DNA from: Mycobacterium deserti
GTDB lineage: Bacteria > Actinomycetota > Actinomycetes > Mycobacteriales > Mycobacteriaceae
Length of the DNA stretch: 64,000 bases
NCBI RefSeq assembly: GCF_025345615.1
Contig: NZ_JAODWD010000002.1
Span: forward strand, 620,001-684,000
Direction of reading: 5' to 3'
The stretch's first letter is position 1, and each line of letters starts with the position of its first letter. The position numbers and the translations under genes are program-made. Shown in pieces: positions 42,668 to 51,706 of the stretch. Under the pieces are notes generated by a model, which made no database searches, was not told the DNA's origin, and saw nothing but the letters and a program-made list of their open reading frames with translations.

Positions 42668-44754
42668 AGGGTCTGCGCCTGGATAGCGGTGATCGCGACC
42701 GTGTTGACGATGTCCTCCACCAGCGCGCCACGGGAGAGGTCGTTCACCGGTTTCTTGAGCCCTTGCAGCACCGGGCCGACCGCAATCGCGCCGGCGCTGC
42801 GCTGCACCGCCTTGTAGGTGTTGTTGCCGGTGTTGAGGTCAGGGAAGATCAACACGGTCGCCCGGCCCGCCACTTTCGAGTCGGGCATCTTCGTCTTGGC
42901 GACCGACGGTTCCACCGCCGCGTCGTACTGTATGGGGCCGTCGACGAGCAGGTCCGGTTCGCGCTGGTGCACCAGTTCCGTTGCCGCGCGGACTTTGTCG
43001 ACGTCGGCACCGGTGCCGCTGGTGCCGGTCGAGTAGGACAGCATGGCCACCCGAGGCTCGATCCCGAAGCGGGCTGCGGTGCGCGCGGAGGAGATCGCGA
43101 TGTCGGCCAGCTGCTCGGACGTGGGATCCGGCACGATAGCGCAGTCCCCGTAGGCCAGCACCCGGTCGGCCAGACACATCAGGAAGATGCTCGACACCGT
43201 GTTCACGTCGGGCAGCGTCTTGATGATCTCGAAGGACGGCCGGACCGTGTGGGCCGTGGTGTGCCTCGCGCCGGAGACCATGCCGTCCACCATGTCGTTG
43301 TGCACCAGCATGGTGCCGAAGTACGAGACGTCGTGGATGATCTCGCGGGCCTGCTCGACGGTCACACCCTTGTGCTTGCGCAGCTCGGCGTACTGCTCTG
43401 CGAACCTGTCACACAGATCGCTGGTCTGCGGGTTGAGCACGGTCGCCGCGGAGATGTCGACGCCGAGTTCGGCTGCGCGGGGGCGGATCTGGCCCTCGTC
43501 GCCGAGGATCGTCAGCTCGGCGACACCACGCTGTAGCAGTCGGCCCGCCGCGGTCAGGATTCGGTCGTCGTCGCCTTCGGGCAGCACGATGTGCTTGCGG
43601 TCCGAACGCGCCCAGTCCAGCAACTGGTAGGTGAACATCTGCGGGGTGACGACGTCGGGGATCGGTGTGACCGACTGCGCCAGCAGATCCGCGGTGTCGA
43701 CGTGGGCGTCCATCAGGGCCAGTGCCGTGTCGATCTTGCGCAGCGACGTGGCTGTGACGCGGCCACGCGCGCCAGCAACGCGACTCGCGGTCTCGAAGGT
43801 GCCGAATCGGGTGGCAATAATCGGCAGGCGCAGCCCGAGGCCGGCCACCAGCGTCGCGATCGACGGGTGCAACTCAAGGCCGCCGTTGAGGATGATGCAC
43901 GACAACGACGGGAATCCCTCTGCCGCATGCGCACTCACTACCGCGAGTACCACGTCGGAGCGGTCACCCGGCGTGATGACGGCCACGCCCTCCTTCAAAC
44001 GCTCGAGCACGTGTTCGGCCGTCATGCCCGCCACCAGCACCTCGAGCGCCTCGCGGTTCAGCAGCGCGGGATCGCCTGCGATCACCGTGCCCTCGACTGC
44101 GTCTCGCAGTTCGGCGACCGACGGGGCGACCAGTAACGGCTCTTCGGGCAGCACGTAGCACTTCGGCACGAACGGTTCCAGCGCTGCGGACACCGCGTTC
44201 AGTTGGGCGGGATCGCACCTGTTGGCGACGACGGCGGCGGTGTGCGCATGCTGAGCGGCCACTTCACCGAGGCAGATGTCGACGATGTGGGCGACCTGCT
44301 CGGGGGTACGGTCCTTCGCCTTGACCGCGAGAACGACGGGAGCGCCGAGGTTGGCGGCGATGCGGGCGTTTGTGGACAGCTCGCTGGGCGCGGCGACGTC
44401 GGTGTAGTCGCTGCCGACGATGAGCACTGCGTCGCACCGGTCGGCGACACGGTGGTACCTGTCCACGATGTCGGCGAGCGCCGCGTCGGGGTCCTCGTGC
44501 AGCCGCTCATAGCCGACGCCCACGCAGTCGTCGTAGTCGAGGCCTGCGGTGCTGTGGTCGAGCAGTAGCTCGAGAATGTAGTCGCGGTCTTCGCCGAGCC
44601 GGGTGATGGGCCGAAACACGCCGACTTTCGCCACCGTCGCCGCCAGTCGATGCAGGATGCCCAGCGCGACGGTCGACTTGCCGGTGTCCCCCTCCGGCGA
44701 TGCGACGTAGACCGCGCTCGAGCGCTCGCGCGAAGACAATGGCCCCGTGGACAC
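42664..44754 (-). CDS. pta: Phosphate acetyltransferase
   Basis: 696 residues, the long Pta form: an N-terminal P-loop/CobQ-like domain ([20 protein letters not shown]), a DRTGG middle domain (about 215-330) and the C-terminal catalytic PTA_PTB domain starting near 370 ([58 protein letters not shown]). It makes acetyl phosphate from acetyl-CoA and pairs with AckA. GTG start at 44754 just inside DNA that shares a 17-nt word with the glnX/glnH repeat. Confidence 0.97.
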   Translation of the reverse strand: MSTGPLSSRERSSAVYVASPEGDTGKSTVALGILHRLAATVAKVGVFRPITRLGEDRDYILELLLDHSTAGLDYDDCVGVGYERLHEDPDAALADIVDRYHRVADRCDAVLIVGSDYTDVAAPSELSTNARIAANLGAPVVLAVKAKDRTPEQVAHIVDICLGEVAAQHAHTAAVVANRCDPAQLNAVSAALEPFVPKCYVLPEEPLLVAPSVAELRDAVEGTVIAGDPALLNREALEVLVAGMTAEHVLERLKEGVAVITPGDRSDVVLAVVSAHAAEGFPSLSCIILNGGLELHPSIATLVAGLGLRLPIIATRFGTFETASRVAGARGRVTATSLRKIDTALALMDAHVDTADLLAQSVTPIPDVVTPQMFTYQLLDWARSDRKHIVLPEGDDDRILTAAGRLLQRGVAELTILGDEGQIRPRAAELGVDISAATVLNPQTSDLCDRFAEQYAELRKHKGVTVEQAREIIHDVSYFGTMLVHNDMVDGMVSGARHTTAHTVRPSFEIIKTLPDVNTVSSIFLMCLADRVLAYGDCAIVPDPTSEQLADIAISSARTAARFGIEPRVAMLSYSTGTSGTGADVDKVRAATELVHQREPDLLVDGPIQYDAAVEPSVAKTKMPDSKVAGRATVLIFPDLNTGNNTYKAVQRSAGAIAVGPVLQGLKKPVNDLSRGALVEDIVNTVAITAIQAQTL

Positions 44755-44775
44755 GGGTCCCAGCCTGCCAAACCA

Positions 44776-45678
44776 TCACGGCTCGCGCAGCGGCGGATCC
44801 CGGAACTCCTCGGTGAGGTCGACGAGGCGGTCGAGATAGGCCAGCGCCGCGTCGGCGTCGAGGCCTGCGTCGCGGAAGAAGACGCACTCGTCGACGCCGC
44901 CCTCGGCAAGGACCGCCAGCTCGCGCTTGTTGAGCGGCGCGATGGTCTTCTCGGAGCTGTCGAAACCGCGCCGGTCGGCACCGATCAGGGTCACCGGAAG
45001 TGCATCGCGGCCCACGTCGACACCGCGCCGACGCAACTGGGCGATGTCGGCCACCAGCGACTCGGGCGGGCCGACGAGGTTTGGCGCCCAGCCATCGCCG
45101 TACTCGAGAACCCGGTCGAACACCGTGGGCCCGTTTCCGCCGACCAGAATCGGAACATGCGGACGCTGCACCGGTTTCGGCCATGAGTAGATCGGGCCGA
45201 AGGAGACGAACTGCCCGTGGAAATCCGCGCGCTCGTGTGTCCAGATCTGCTTCATCGCCAGCACGCGTTCGCGCATCAGGGCCATCCGGGTCTTCGGATC
45301 GGTGTCGTGGTTCACCATCTCCTCGCGCAGCCAGCCCGCACCGATGCCGAGCTGGAAGCGGCCGCCGGAGAGGACGTCGAGCGAGGCGACCTCTTTGGCG
45401 AGGATGATCGGGTCACGCTGCACGACCAGAGCGATCCCGGTGCCCAGCGTCAGTCGCTCAGTGGCCATCGCTGCCGCGGTGAGCGCGACGAAGGGGTCCA
45501 GCGAGCGTAGATAGTCGCGGGGCGGCAGGTCGGTGTCCGGGGGCGGCGGCGCCGCGACCGGATAGTGGGTGTGCTCACTGACGTACAGGGAGTCGAACCC
45601 GCGTTGCTCCAGCGCCGCGGCGAGGCGGTCGGGCCGCAACCCCTCATCGGTGATAAACGAGCAGACGCCGAACCTCAT
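44776..45678 (-). CDS. Luciferase-like F420-dependent oxidoreductase (TIGR03619 type)
   Basis: 300 residues, TIM-barrel luciferase-like monooxygenase. Visible: FGVCSFITDEGLRPDRLAAA, EHTHYPV, TLGTGIALVVQRDPIILAKE, LSGGRFQLGIGAGWLREEM, and PVQRPHVPILVGGNGPTVF. The actinobacterial subgroup uses F420. The substrate is unknown. It lies 21 bp after pta and is divergent from an XRE-type regulator gene, which may control it. It is distinct from fgd1 at 47610-48620. Confidence 0.87.
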   Translation of the reverse strand: MRFGVCSFITDEGLRPDRLAAALEQRGFDSLYVSEHTHYPVAAPPPPDTDLPPRDYLRSLDPFVALTAAAMATERLTLGTGIALVVQRDPIILAKEVASLDVLSGGRFQLGIGAGWLREEMVNHDTDPKTRMALMRERVLAMKQIWTHERADFHGQFVSFGPIYSWPKPVQRPHVPILVGGNGPTVFDRVLEYGDGWAPNLVGPPESLVADIAQLRRRGVDVGRDALPVTLIGADRRGFDSSEKTIAPLNKRELAVLAEGGVDECVFFRDAGLDADAALAYLDRLVDLTEEFRDPPLREP

Positions 45679-45709
45679 GGCAGTCAGCGTGCCGCGCTGC
45701 GTCCGGAGC

Positions 45710-45724
45710 CGACAGTGCCTGTCG
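45710..45724. promoter_or_regulatory. Inverted repeat in a divergent promoter region
   Basis: CGACAG-TGC-CTGTCG lies in the 94-bp gap between the F420-type oxidoreductase and the XRE regulator. A regulator often binds such a site to control itself and its divergent neighbour. Confidence 0.4.
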
Positions 45725-45772
45725 ATGGTGGGACTGCAACCACCACCAACATCTCGGCCTACAGTCGAGGAC

Positions 45773-46606
45773 ATGTCCGTCGAGCAGATCCGTCGCGGGC
45801 CGCGGCGGGCCGAACTGCGCGAGTTTCTCCGGTCCCGACGCGCCAGGCTCACTCCTGCCGACGTCGGCCTGGCGGCAGGCGGCCGCCGTCGCACCCCGGG
45901 CCTGCGGCGCGAAGAGGTGGCCATGCTGGCCGGTATCGGTATCTCCTGGTACACGTGGCTCGAACAGGGCAGGGACATCTCGGCCTCGGTCGACGTGCTT
46001 GACGCGATCAGCGCGACGCTTCGCTTGAGTCCCGCGGAGCGGGCGCACCTGCATCGCCTCGCCGGGGCCGTCCCGCCGTCGGACGTCCACCTCGACGCGG
46101 GCCCGGTACCGCCGGAACTCGGTCGACTGATCGACGCATGGTCTCCGCGCCCGGCGATGCTGCAGGATCGGCACTGGAACCTGCTGGCGATCAACGACGG
46201 CACCCGGGAGGCGTTCGGCTACACCGATTCCGACCGCAACTGCCTCGTCAGCTTCTTTACCAACACCCGCTACCGCGAGATGTACGTCGAGTGGGCCGCC
46301 GCGGCACCCGGCGTAGTCGCGGCGTTCCGCGCCGACGCGGGTCGATACCTCGACGACCCTGAGTTCGCGCGCATTGCTTCCGAATTGCGCACCCACAGTG
46401 CCGAATTCGCCGAGCTGTGGGATCGCAACGACGTCGGCCCGCACCTGCAGGCGGTCAAGGCGGTCCGTCACCCCGAGGCGGGTGAACTCGTCTTCGACAA
46501 GACCACTCTCGCGGTGACCGACCACCCGGACTGGCATCTGGTGCTCTACAACCCGCGGCCCGACACCTCGACCGAGTCCCGCCTGATCGGGCTTCTGACC
46601 GGGTAG
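45773..46606 (+). CDS. XRE-family regulator with MmyB-like ligand-binding domain
   Basis: 277 residues. The N-terminal helix-turn-helix is LREFLRSRRARLTPADVGL through GLRREEVAMLAGIGISWYTW with LEQGRDISAS. The C-terminal MmyB-like PAS-fold domain begins near AWSPRPAMLQDRHWNLLAIN and includes NCLVSFFTNTRYREMY, which in homologues holds a fatty acid. ATG at 45773. Divergent from the oxidoreductase gene, with an inverted repeat between. Confidence 0.88.
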   Translation: MSVEQIRRGPRRAELREFLRSRRARLTPADVGLAAGGRRRTPGLRREEVAMLAGIGISWYTWLEQGRDISASVDVLDAISATLRLSPAERAHLHRLAGAVPPSDVHLDAGPVPPELGRLIDAWSPRPAMLQDRHWNLLAINDGTREAFGYTDSDRNCLVSFFTNTRYREMYVEWAAAAPGVVAAFRADAGRYLDDPEFARIASELRTHSAEFAELWDRNDVGPHLQAVKAVRHPEAGELVFDKTTLAVTDHPDWHLVLYNPRPDTSTESRLIGLLTG

Positions 46607-46610
46607 CCCC

Positions 46611-47582
46611 TCAACTGACGGTCGGGTCCACCGGAATCTCGATAACGGTCGACAGGCCGCGGTGGTCGGATCCTGGCAACACCACCGTCTGCGCCGCGGT
46701 GGCCGAGCAGTGCCGGACGAGCACGTGGTCGATGCCGACGACCGGCGGGCGCCACGGGCGGCTCGGATAGGTGAGCGTCAGTCCGGCGCCTGCCTGCTCG
46801 GCGGCATCGCGGTAATGCTCTTCCAGCAGCCGGCGGAACGGCCGCATGTCGTAGGTGGCATTCAGGTCACCCGCCACGATCACCGCGCCGGAGCCCGAAT
46901 TGCGGCCGATCTCGCCCAGCGTCGCGGGGAGCTTCTCGATGTCGCCGCGGAACCAGCGCAGCGGCTGCACCCACGGTGCGGCCAGGTGCACCGCGAGCAC
47001 CGTCGCATCGAATCTGACGCCGGGCACCCGGATCTGGGCGCTGAGCATGGGCATCTGATAGCCGCCGATGGACGTCGCGCTCACGATCGGATGACGGCTC
47101 CACACGCCGATGCCCGCCGCCAACGGGTGCGGATCGATCGCCCGGTGCGGGAAGACGCCGTCCAGGCCGGCCGCCGACATCGCGCCGGCCGCCTCGGGGG
47201 TCATCTCCTGAACGACGAGCACATCGGCCGATTCGCCGGCGAGCGCGACGACCGCACGCGGATCAGCGCGGCCCATCCCGAGATTCGCGCTGAGCACGCG
47301 CACCGAGACCGTCGGCACCGTGAGTTTCTCGGGCCCGACGAATCGCGGCAGCAGGACGGCCAGCATCACCGCGCACAACAGCGAAGCCGCGATCGTCAGG
47401 ATCCACCGCCGAGAAACAGCGAACAGCACCATGGCCACCAGGCCTGCCACCGTCAGGTACGGCGAAGCGGCGGCGACGACCAGCACCACCTCGTTGCTGA
47501 TCGCTAGATACCGCGACGCCAGTCCGACGGCGGCCACGGCGAACGCGAGCACGCCGAGGGCGGTCGCCAACACACGAAACAT
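46611..47582 (-). CDS. Membrane-anchored endonuclease/exonuclease/phosphatase-family protein
   Basis: 323 residues. Three membrane helices fill the first 80 residues; the rest is an EEP fold with LSANLGMGRADPRAVVALAG, ADVLVVQEMTPEA (metal-binding Glu), VIVAGDLNATYDM and GIDHVLVRH plus SDHRGLS (catalytic Asp and His). Such proteins may be phosphodiesterases acting outside the membrane. It converges on the XRE regulator with 4 bp between the genes. Function unknown. Confidence 0.82.
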   Translation of the reverse strand: MFRVLATALGVLAFAVAAVGLASRYLAISNEVVLVVAAASPYLTVAGLVAMVLFAVSRRWILTIAASLLCAVMLAVLLPRFVGPEKLTVPTVSVRVLSANLGMGRADPRAVVALAGESADVLVVQEMTPEAAGAMSAAGLDGVFPHRAIDPHPLAAGIGVWSRHPIVSATSIGGYQMPMLSAQIRVPGVRFDATVLAVHLAAPWVQPLRWFRGDIEKLPATLGEIGRNSGSGAVIVAGDLNATYDMRPFRRLLEEHYRDAAEQAGAGLTLTYPSRPWRPPVVGIDHVLVRHCSATAAQTVVLPGSDHRGLSTVIEIPVDPTVS

Positions 47583-47609
47583 GTTGTGCTGGAACGTCTG
47601 CTAGCCGTA

Positions 47610-48620
47610 TCAGCCGAGGCGGCGCAGCCGCGGCTCCAGGTCCTTCTGGAAGAGTTCGAGGAACCGACGCTGGTCGTGGCCCGGGGCGTGGAAGACGAGG
47701 TGGTTGAGCCCCCAGTCGACGTAGTCCTTGACCTTCTCGACGGCCTCGTCGGGGTCCGACGCGACGATCCAGCGTTTGGCAACCTGTTCGATGGGCAGCG
47801 CGTCGGCGGCCTTCTCCATCTCGATCGGGTCGTCGATGCTGTGCTTCTGCTCGGCGGTCAGCGACAGCGGCGCCCAGAACCGCGTGTTCTCCAGCGCCAG
47901 TTCCGGATCGGTGTCATATGAGATCTTGATCTCGATCATCCGGTCGATGTCGTCGGCGTTGCGGTCGGCCGCTTGGGCGCCCTCCTTCACTGCGGGGATG
48001 AGCTTGTCCTTGTACAGCTCTTCGCCCTTGCCCGACGTGCAGATGAATCCGTCGCCTGCGCGGCCGGCGTACTTGGCCACCACGGGTCCGCCCGCGGCGA
48101 TGTACACGGGGATGCCGCCCTCGGGCACGTCGTAGATCGACGCGCCCTTCGTGCGGTAGTACTCGCCGTCGAAGTCGACGCGGTCGCCGAGCCACAGCTC
48201 GCGCATCAGCCGCACCGACTCACGCAGACGGGCGAAGCGTTCTTTGAACTCCGGCCAGTCGCCCTCGTACCCGGTGGCGATCTCGTTGAGCGCTTCACCG
48301 GTGCCGACTCCGAGGAAGATCCGATCGGGGTACAGGCAGCCCATCGTCGCGAACGCCTGCGCGATGACGGCGGGGTTGTAGCGGAACGTCGGTGTCAGCA
48401 CCGATGTGCCGAGGAGCAATCGCTCGGTGCGCTCGCCCACGGCCGCCATCCACGCCAGCGACCATGGCGCGTGACCGCCTTCGTGGCGCCACGGTTGGAA
48501 GTGGTCGCTGACGGTCGCGCTGTCCATACCGTGCTCTTCGGCGGCCACGGCCAGTTCGACGAGTTCTCGCGGCGCGAACTGCTCCGCCGACGCCTTGTAT
48601 CCCAGTTTCAGTTCAGGCAC
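47610..48620 (-). CDS. fgd1: F420-dependent glucose-6-phosphate dehydrogenase
   Basis: 336 residues, same length as M. tuberculosis Fgd1. It oxidises glucose 6-phosphate with F420, supplying F420H2, which activates prodrugs such as pretomanid in mycobacteria. Very conserved: [56 protein letters not shown] and [10 protein letters not shown], all F420/substrate contacts. GTG start at 48620, 35 bp from the divergent MBL gene. Confidence 0.97.
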   Translation of the reverse strand: MPELKLGYKASAEQFAPRELVELAVAAEEHGMDSATVSDHFQPWRHEGGHAPWSLAWMAAVGERTERLLLGTSVLTPTFRYNPAVIAQAFATMGCLYPDRIFLGVGTGEALNEIATGYEGDWPEFKERFARLRESVRLMRELWLGDRVDFDGEYYRTKGASIYDVPEGGIPVYIAAGGPVVAKYAGRAGDGFICTSGKGEELYKDKLIPAVKEGAQAADRNADDIDRMIEIKISYDTDPELALENTRFWAPLSLTAEQKHSIDDPIEMEKAADALPIEQVAKRWIVASDPDEAVEKVKDYVDWGLNHLVFHAPGHDQRRFLELFQKDLEPRLRRLG

Positions 48621-48655
48621 ACGTTCTTTCTACCCTTCATGCCTAAACTCGGCTG

Positions 48656-49390
48656 ATGGCGCCGTCCCTGACAGCCGTCACCGAACATGTCCACTTCGCC
48701 CGCACGGATCTCGTCAACTGGACACTCGTCACCGACGGTGACGGCGTGATGCTGATCGACGCCGGTTTCCCCGGGAACCGCGACGAGGTGGTGAGCTCGC
48801 TACGCCAGATCGGCTTCGACGCGGACGACCTGCGGGCGATCCTGCTGACCCACGCGCACGTCGACCACTTCGGTTCGGCCATCTGGTTCGCGAAAACCCA
48901 TGGCACACCGGTGTACTGCCACGCCGCCGAGGTCGGACACTCCAAGCGCGAATACCTCGAACAGGCTTCGCCCGCCGACGTCGCGAGACGCATCTGGCAA
49001 CCGCGCTACCTGACGTGGTCGCTGGCGATCGCCCGCAAGGGGGCGCTGACCCACGAGGGCATCCCGAGCACGCAGGCGCTCACCGAAGACCTCGCCGCCG
49101 GGCTGCCGGGCAAGCCCATGGCGATTCCGACTCCCGGGCACACCGGTGGGCACTGCTCGTACATCGTCGACGGCGTGCTCGTCAGCGGCGACGCCCTGGT
49201 CACCGGCCACCCCCTGCTGCCGCGCGGCGGGCCGCAACTGCTGCCCACACTGTTCAACCACGACCAGGACGGGTGCGTGCGCAGCCTGGCGGCGCTCGGG
49301 CTGCTGAACACGGACATCCTGCTGCCGGGACACGGGCCGGCGTGGCACGGTTCGATCCGCGAGGCCGTCGATCAGGCCACCGCCGGCTGA
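48656..49390 (+). CDS. MBL-fold metallohydrolase
   Basis: 244 residues of the metallo-beta-lactamase fold. The zinc motif is THAHVDHFGS, with further ligands in IPTPGHTGGHCSYIV, VSGDALV and LLPGHGP. Corresponds to Rv0406c next to fgd1. Substrate unknown. It converges on a small membrane-protein gene. Confidence 0.9.
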   Translation: MAPSLTAVTEHVHFARTDLVNWTLVTDGDGVMLIDAGFPGNRDEVVSSLRQIGFDADDLRAILLTHAHVDHFGSAIWFAKTHGTPVYCHAAEVGHSKREYLEQASPADVARRIWQPRYLTWSLAIARKGALTHEGIPSTQALTEDLAAGLPGKPMAIPTPGHTGGHCSYIVDGVLVSGDALVTGHPLLPRGGPQLLPTLFNHDQDGCVRSLAALGLLNTDILLPGHGPAWHGSIREAVDQATAG

Positions 49391-49398
49391 GCCGGGAG

Positions 49399-49701
49399 TC
49401 AGGCCAGGGTGTCGTAGCCGAGCAGGAAGATCGCGGTCAGGCACAAGCCGCACGCCACGACGACGGACGGCATCAGAATCATCGTGTCGAGTTCCTCGTC
49501 GTCGAGCACGTCGCTGTCGAATCGTCCGAACAGCACGCGGGCGATGCCGGTCCTGCGAAATGCGTGCACCATTGCCCGCACTGCTCTGGTGTCGCGGCGT
49601 CTGCCGACGAACACCCGCGAGGCGAAACCTGCGATGAACGTCAGCACGGAAGCCGCGAGCAGCAGCCAGCCGATAGTCGCCTGTGTGAGAGCCAACACCA
49701 C
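49399..49701 (-). CDS. Small membrane protein of unknown function
   Basis: 100 residues: a membrane segment at each end (IGWLLLAASVLTFIAGFA and MPSVVVACGLCLTAIFLLGY) and a central basic then acidic loop (GRRRDTRAVRAMVHAFRRTG, FDSDVLDDEELD). Start is GTG at 49701 or 49698, or TTG at 49695; none has a strong ribosome binding site. Family not recognised. Confidence 0.65.
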   Translation of the reverse strand: MVLALTQATIGWLLLAASVLTFIAGFASRVFVGRRRDTRAVRAMVHAFRRTGIARVLFGRFDSDVLDDEELDTMILMPSVVVACGLCLTAIFLLGYDTLA

Positions 49702-49714
49702 CCCCGGTGTTCGG

Positions 49715-50215
49715 TTATCGGGTGACTACCCCGTCGAGATCTTTCGCGAACGCGATCGGGTAGACCTCGCCCTCGGACGGTAACGGTTGCGCCAGCCGGG
49801 TGTATCCGGCTGCGAGGTACAGCGCTTCCGCTTCCGGCTGACGATCGCCGGTCGTCAGATACACGCGGCGGTATCCCCGGGTGGCGATCTCCGCCTCGAG
49901 TGCGGCAAGAAGCGCTCGCGCGTGGCCCCGCTGCCGTTGCCGGCTGTCGGTCCAGATCCGCTTGAGTTCGGCGGTTGTCTCGTCGAATCGGCAGAATCCG
50001 CCACCGGTGACAGGACGGCCGTCCAGTAGGCCCACCAGCAGCCCGCCGCCGGGTGGGGTGAACTCGGCGGGAGCGGAGCGCAGCCACCGCGCCACACCCT
50101 CGACCGTGCCGCCGTAACGCTGCGCGTATTCCACAGCGAGTTCGGCCAGCAGGGGCTCGGCCAGCGGATCATCCTGCTCGACGGGCACGAAACGCAGCGG
50201 GGTCGCAACGGTCAC
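49715..50215 (-). CDS. GNAT-family N-acetyltransferase
   Basis: 166 residues from a GTG at 50215. The acetyl-CoA binding motif is RQRQRGHARALLAALEAEIA, followed by YLTTGDRQPEAEALYLAAGY. Positioned divergently to an SDR gene with a 26-bp near-palindrome in the shared 56-bp promoter region. Upstream in-frame codons to 50254 would overlap that palindrome and are not used. Confidence 0.85.
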   Translation of the reverse strand: MTVATPLRFVPVEQDDPLAEPLLAELAVEYAQRYGGTVEGVARWLRSAPAEFTPPGGGLLVGLLDGRPVTGGGFCRFDETTAELKRIWTDSRQRQRGHARALLAALEAEIATRGYRRVYLTTGDRQPEAEALYLAAGYTRLAQPLPSEGEVYPIAFAKDLDGVVTR

Positions 50216-50241
50216 GCATTCGAAGATAGTCCACTTCCACT

Positions 50242-50267
50242 CCAAACTTGACACGTGTAAAGTTTGG
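50242..50267. promoter_or_regulatory. 26-bp near-perfect palindrome, operator of the SDR/GNAT divergent pair
   Basis: Arms CCAAACTT and AAGTTTGG flank GACACGTGTA, whose ACACGTGT core is itself self-complementary. Only one symmetric base pair is mismatched. The right end is 4 bp from the SDR ATG at 50272, and a TTGACA word lies within the site. It fits a TetR-type repressor site that covers the promoter. No regulator gene lies in this window next to it. Confidence 0.7.
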
Positions 50268-50271
50268 CCGC

Positions 50272-51135
50272 ATGGACAACATCAGGGGTAAGACCATCGC
50301 GATCACCGGGGCCGCGCGCGGCATCGGATTTGCCACCGCGAAGGCACTGCTGGCTCGCGGCGCGCGGGTCGTCATCGGCGACCGGGATGTGGCCCTGCAA
50401 GAGTCGGCCGTCGCACAGCTCACCAATCTGGGCTCCGCCTCGGGCTATCCCCTCGACGTCACCGACCGGGAGTCGTTCGCGACGTTCCTCGACAAGGCGC
50501 GCACCGACGGCGGTGGCCGGATCGACGTGCTGATCAACAACGCGGGCGTGATGCCGATCGGGCCTTTCCTGCAAGAAACCGAGCAGTCGATCCGATCTTC
50601 CCTCGAGGTCAACCTGTACGGGGTGATCACCGGATGCCAGTTGGCGCTGCCGGAGATGGTCGCGCGGCGCAGCGGCCACATCATCAACATCGCGTCGCTG
50701 TCGGGGCTGATTCCGGTGCCCGGCCAGGTGGTGTACGTCGGCGCGAAGTTCGGGGTGGTGGGCCTCTCGGCGGCACTGGCCGACGAGGTCGCACCCCATG
50801 GCGTGCAGGTGTCGGTGGTGATGCCGCCATTCACGAAGACCGAACTGATCTCCGGCACCAAGGAGACGATCGGCACCAAACCGGTTGAGCCGCATGAGAT
50901 CGCCGCGGCGATCGTCAAGACGCTCGACAAACCCAAGACGCATGTGGCGGTACCGCCGTTTCTGCGCTTCACCGCTCAAGCCGCACAGATGCTGGGGCCG
51001 CGCGGCAGACGCTGGATGAATCGAAAGCTCGGACTCGACAACGTGTTCCTCGAGTTCGACACCACCGCGCGTCAGAACTACGAGCAGCGCGCCCGCGGGG
51101 CGCAGGGCGTCGTCGAGGGCCAGGACAAGAGTTAG
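50272..51135 (+). CDS. Short-chain dehydrogenase/reductase
   Basis: 287 residues. Classical SDR: cofactor motif TGAARGIG, then NNAGVM, catalytic Ser in IASLSG, and the YVGAK Tyr-x3-Lys. Uses NAD(P)H on an unknown alcohol/ketone substrate. The ATG lies directly behind the palindromic operator; an upstream codon at 50248 would fall inside it. C-terminal region past residue 200 is basic and Pro-containing (KPKTHVAVPPFLRFTAQA) as in mycobacterial SDRs of lipid metabolism. Confidence 0.92.
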   Translation: MDNIRGKTIAITGAARGIGFATAKALLARGARVVIGDRDVALQESAVAQLTNLGSASGYPLDVTDRESFATFLDKARTDGGGRIDVLINNAGVMPIGPFLQETEQSIRSSLEVNLYGVITGCQLALPEMVARRSGHIINIASLSGLIPVPGQVVYVGAKFGVVGLSAALADEVAPHGVQVSVVMPPFTKTELISGTKETIGTKPVEPHEIAAAIVKTLDKPKTHVAVPPFLRFTAQAAQMLGPRGRRWMNRKLGLDNVFLEFDTTARQNYEQRARGAQGVVEGQDKS

Positions 51136-51140
51136 GGGTC

Positions 51141-51161
51141 GTCGCGGAGCTTGCTCGCGAC
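51141..51161 (+). terminator. Hairpin after the SDR gene
   Basis: GTCGCGGAGC-TT-GCTCGCGAC forms a 9-bp stem with one bulged base, 6 bp after the SDR stop. No T-run follows, but position and strength suit a transcription terminator. Confidence 0.45.
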
Positions 51162-51280
51162 CGCCGACTCTCGACCAGAGCACTGTCCGAAGTGCCCGGC
51201 TATCACCGACAAAGTCGATGACAGCGACAATGTCGTTGTTAGGTGGGCACGAAGGCCGGTGTTCCAGGAACGGTGTCGTT

Positions 51281-51706
51281 TCACTGTGCGGCGAACGTCG
51301 GCGGCGGATTCCCGGCGCGGAACCGCTCGATCGTCTCGACGTGGTCGAGGAACGCCTCGGGTGCGAACTCGGTATCGTCCGAGGTGCCTGCGAGCATCAG
51401 GTGCACGACCTCGGCATCCTCGTCCGCCGACATCCAGATCGTCGTCACCGCAGCGACTTCCATCTCGTCGGCATCCTCGACACTCGACGGCTCGTAGTAC
51501 CAGAAGGCGAAATCCTCGTCGGACTCGTCCTCGTCGAATGTCCAGCCGCGCTCGGTGATTCGCTGATCGAATGCTTCCAGATCAGTGGCGATCGCGGCCT
51601 GCGTGGTGACCAGGTCGTCGAGCACGTCGGCCGGTAGCCAGTTCGCGCCCCGCGTCGCCCGCCGCTTGTTGCGGCGCGCTTTCTTCTGCTCGGACCGCCG
51701 CGACAC
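51281..51706 (-). CDS. Conserved hypothetical acidic protein with basic N-terminus
   Basis: 141 residues from a GTG that shares one base with the metZ stop (TAGTG). The first 20 residues are very basic (SRRSEQKKARRNKRRATRG), the rest is acidic (ERGWTFDEDESDEDFAFWYY, DADEMEVAAVTTIWMSADED). No known domain is recognised. It is the last gene of the purT side transcription towards metZ and onward. Confidence 0.7.
   Translation of the reverse strand: MSRRSEQKKARRNKRRATRGANWLPADVLDDLVTTQAAIATDLEAFDQRITERGWTFDEDESDEDFAFWYYEPSSVEDADEMEVAAVTTIWMSADEDAEVVHLMLAGTSDDTEFAPEAFLDHVETIERFRAGNPPPTFAAQ

Noticed and set aside
51205..51245. Several GACA/TGTC words after the SDR gene as a repressor array
   Set aside because: Words are short and irregularly spaced, and the region lies between two convergent 3' ends, so a promoter site is not expected.
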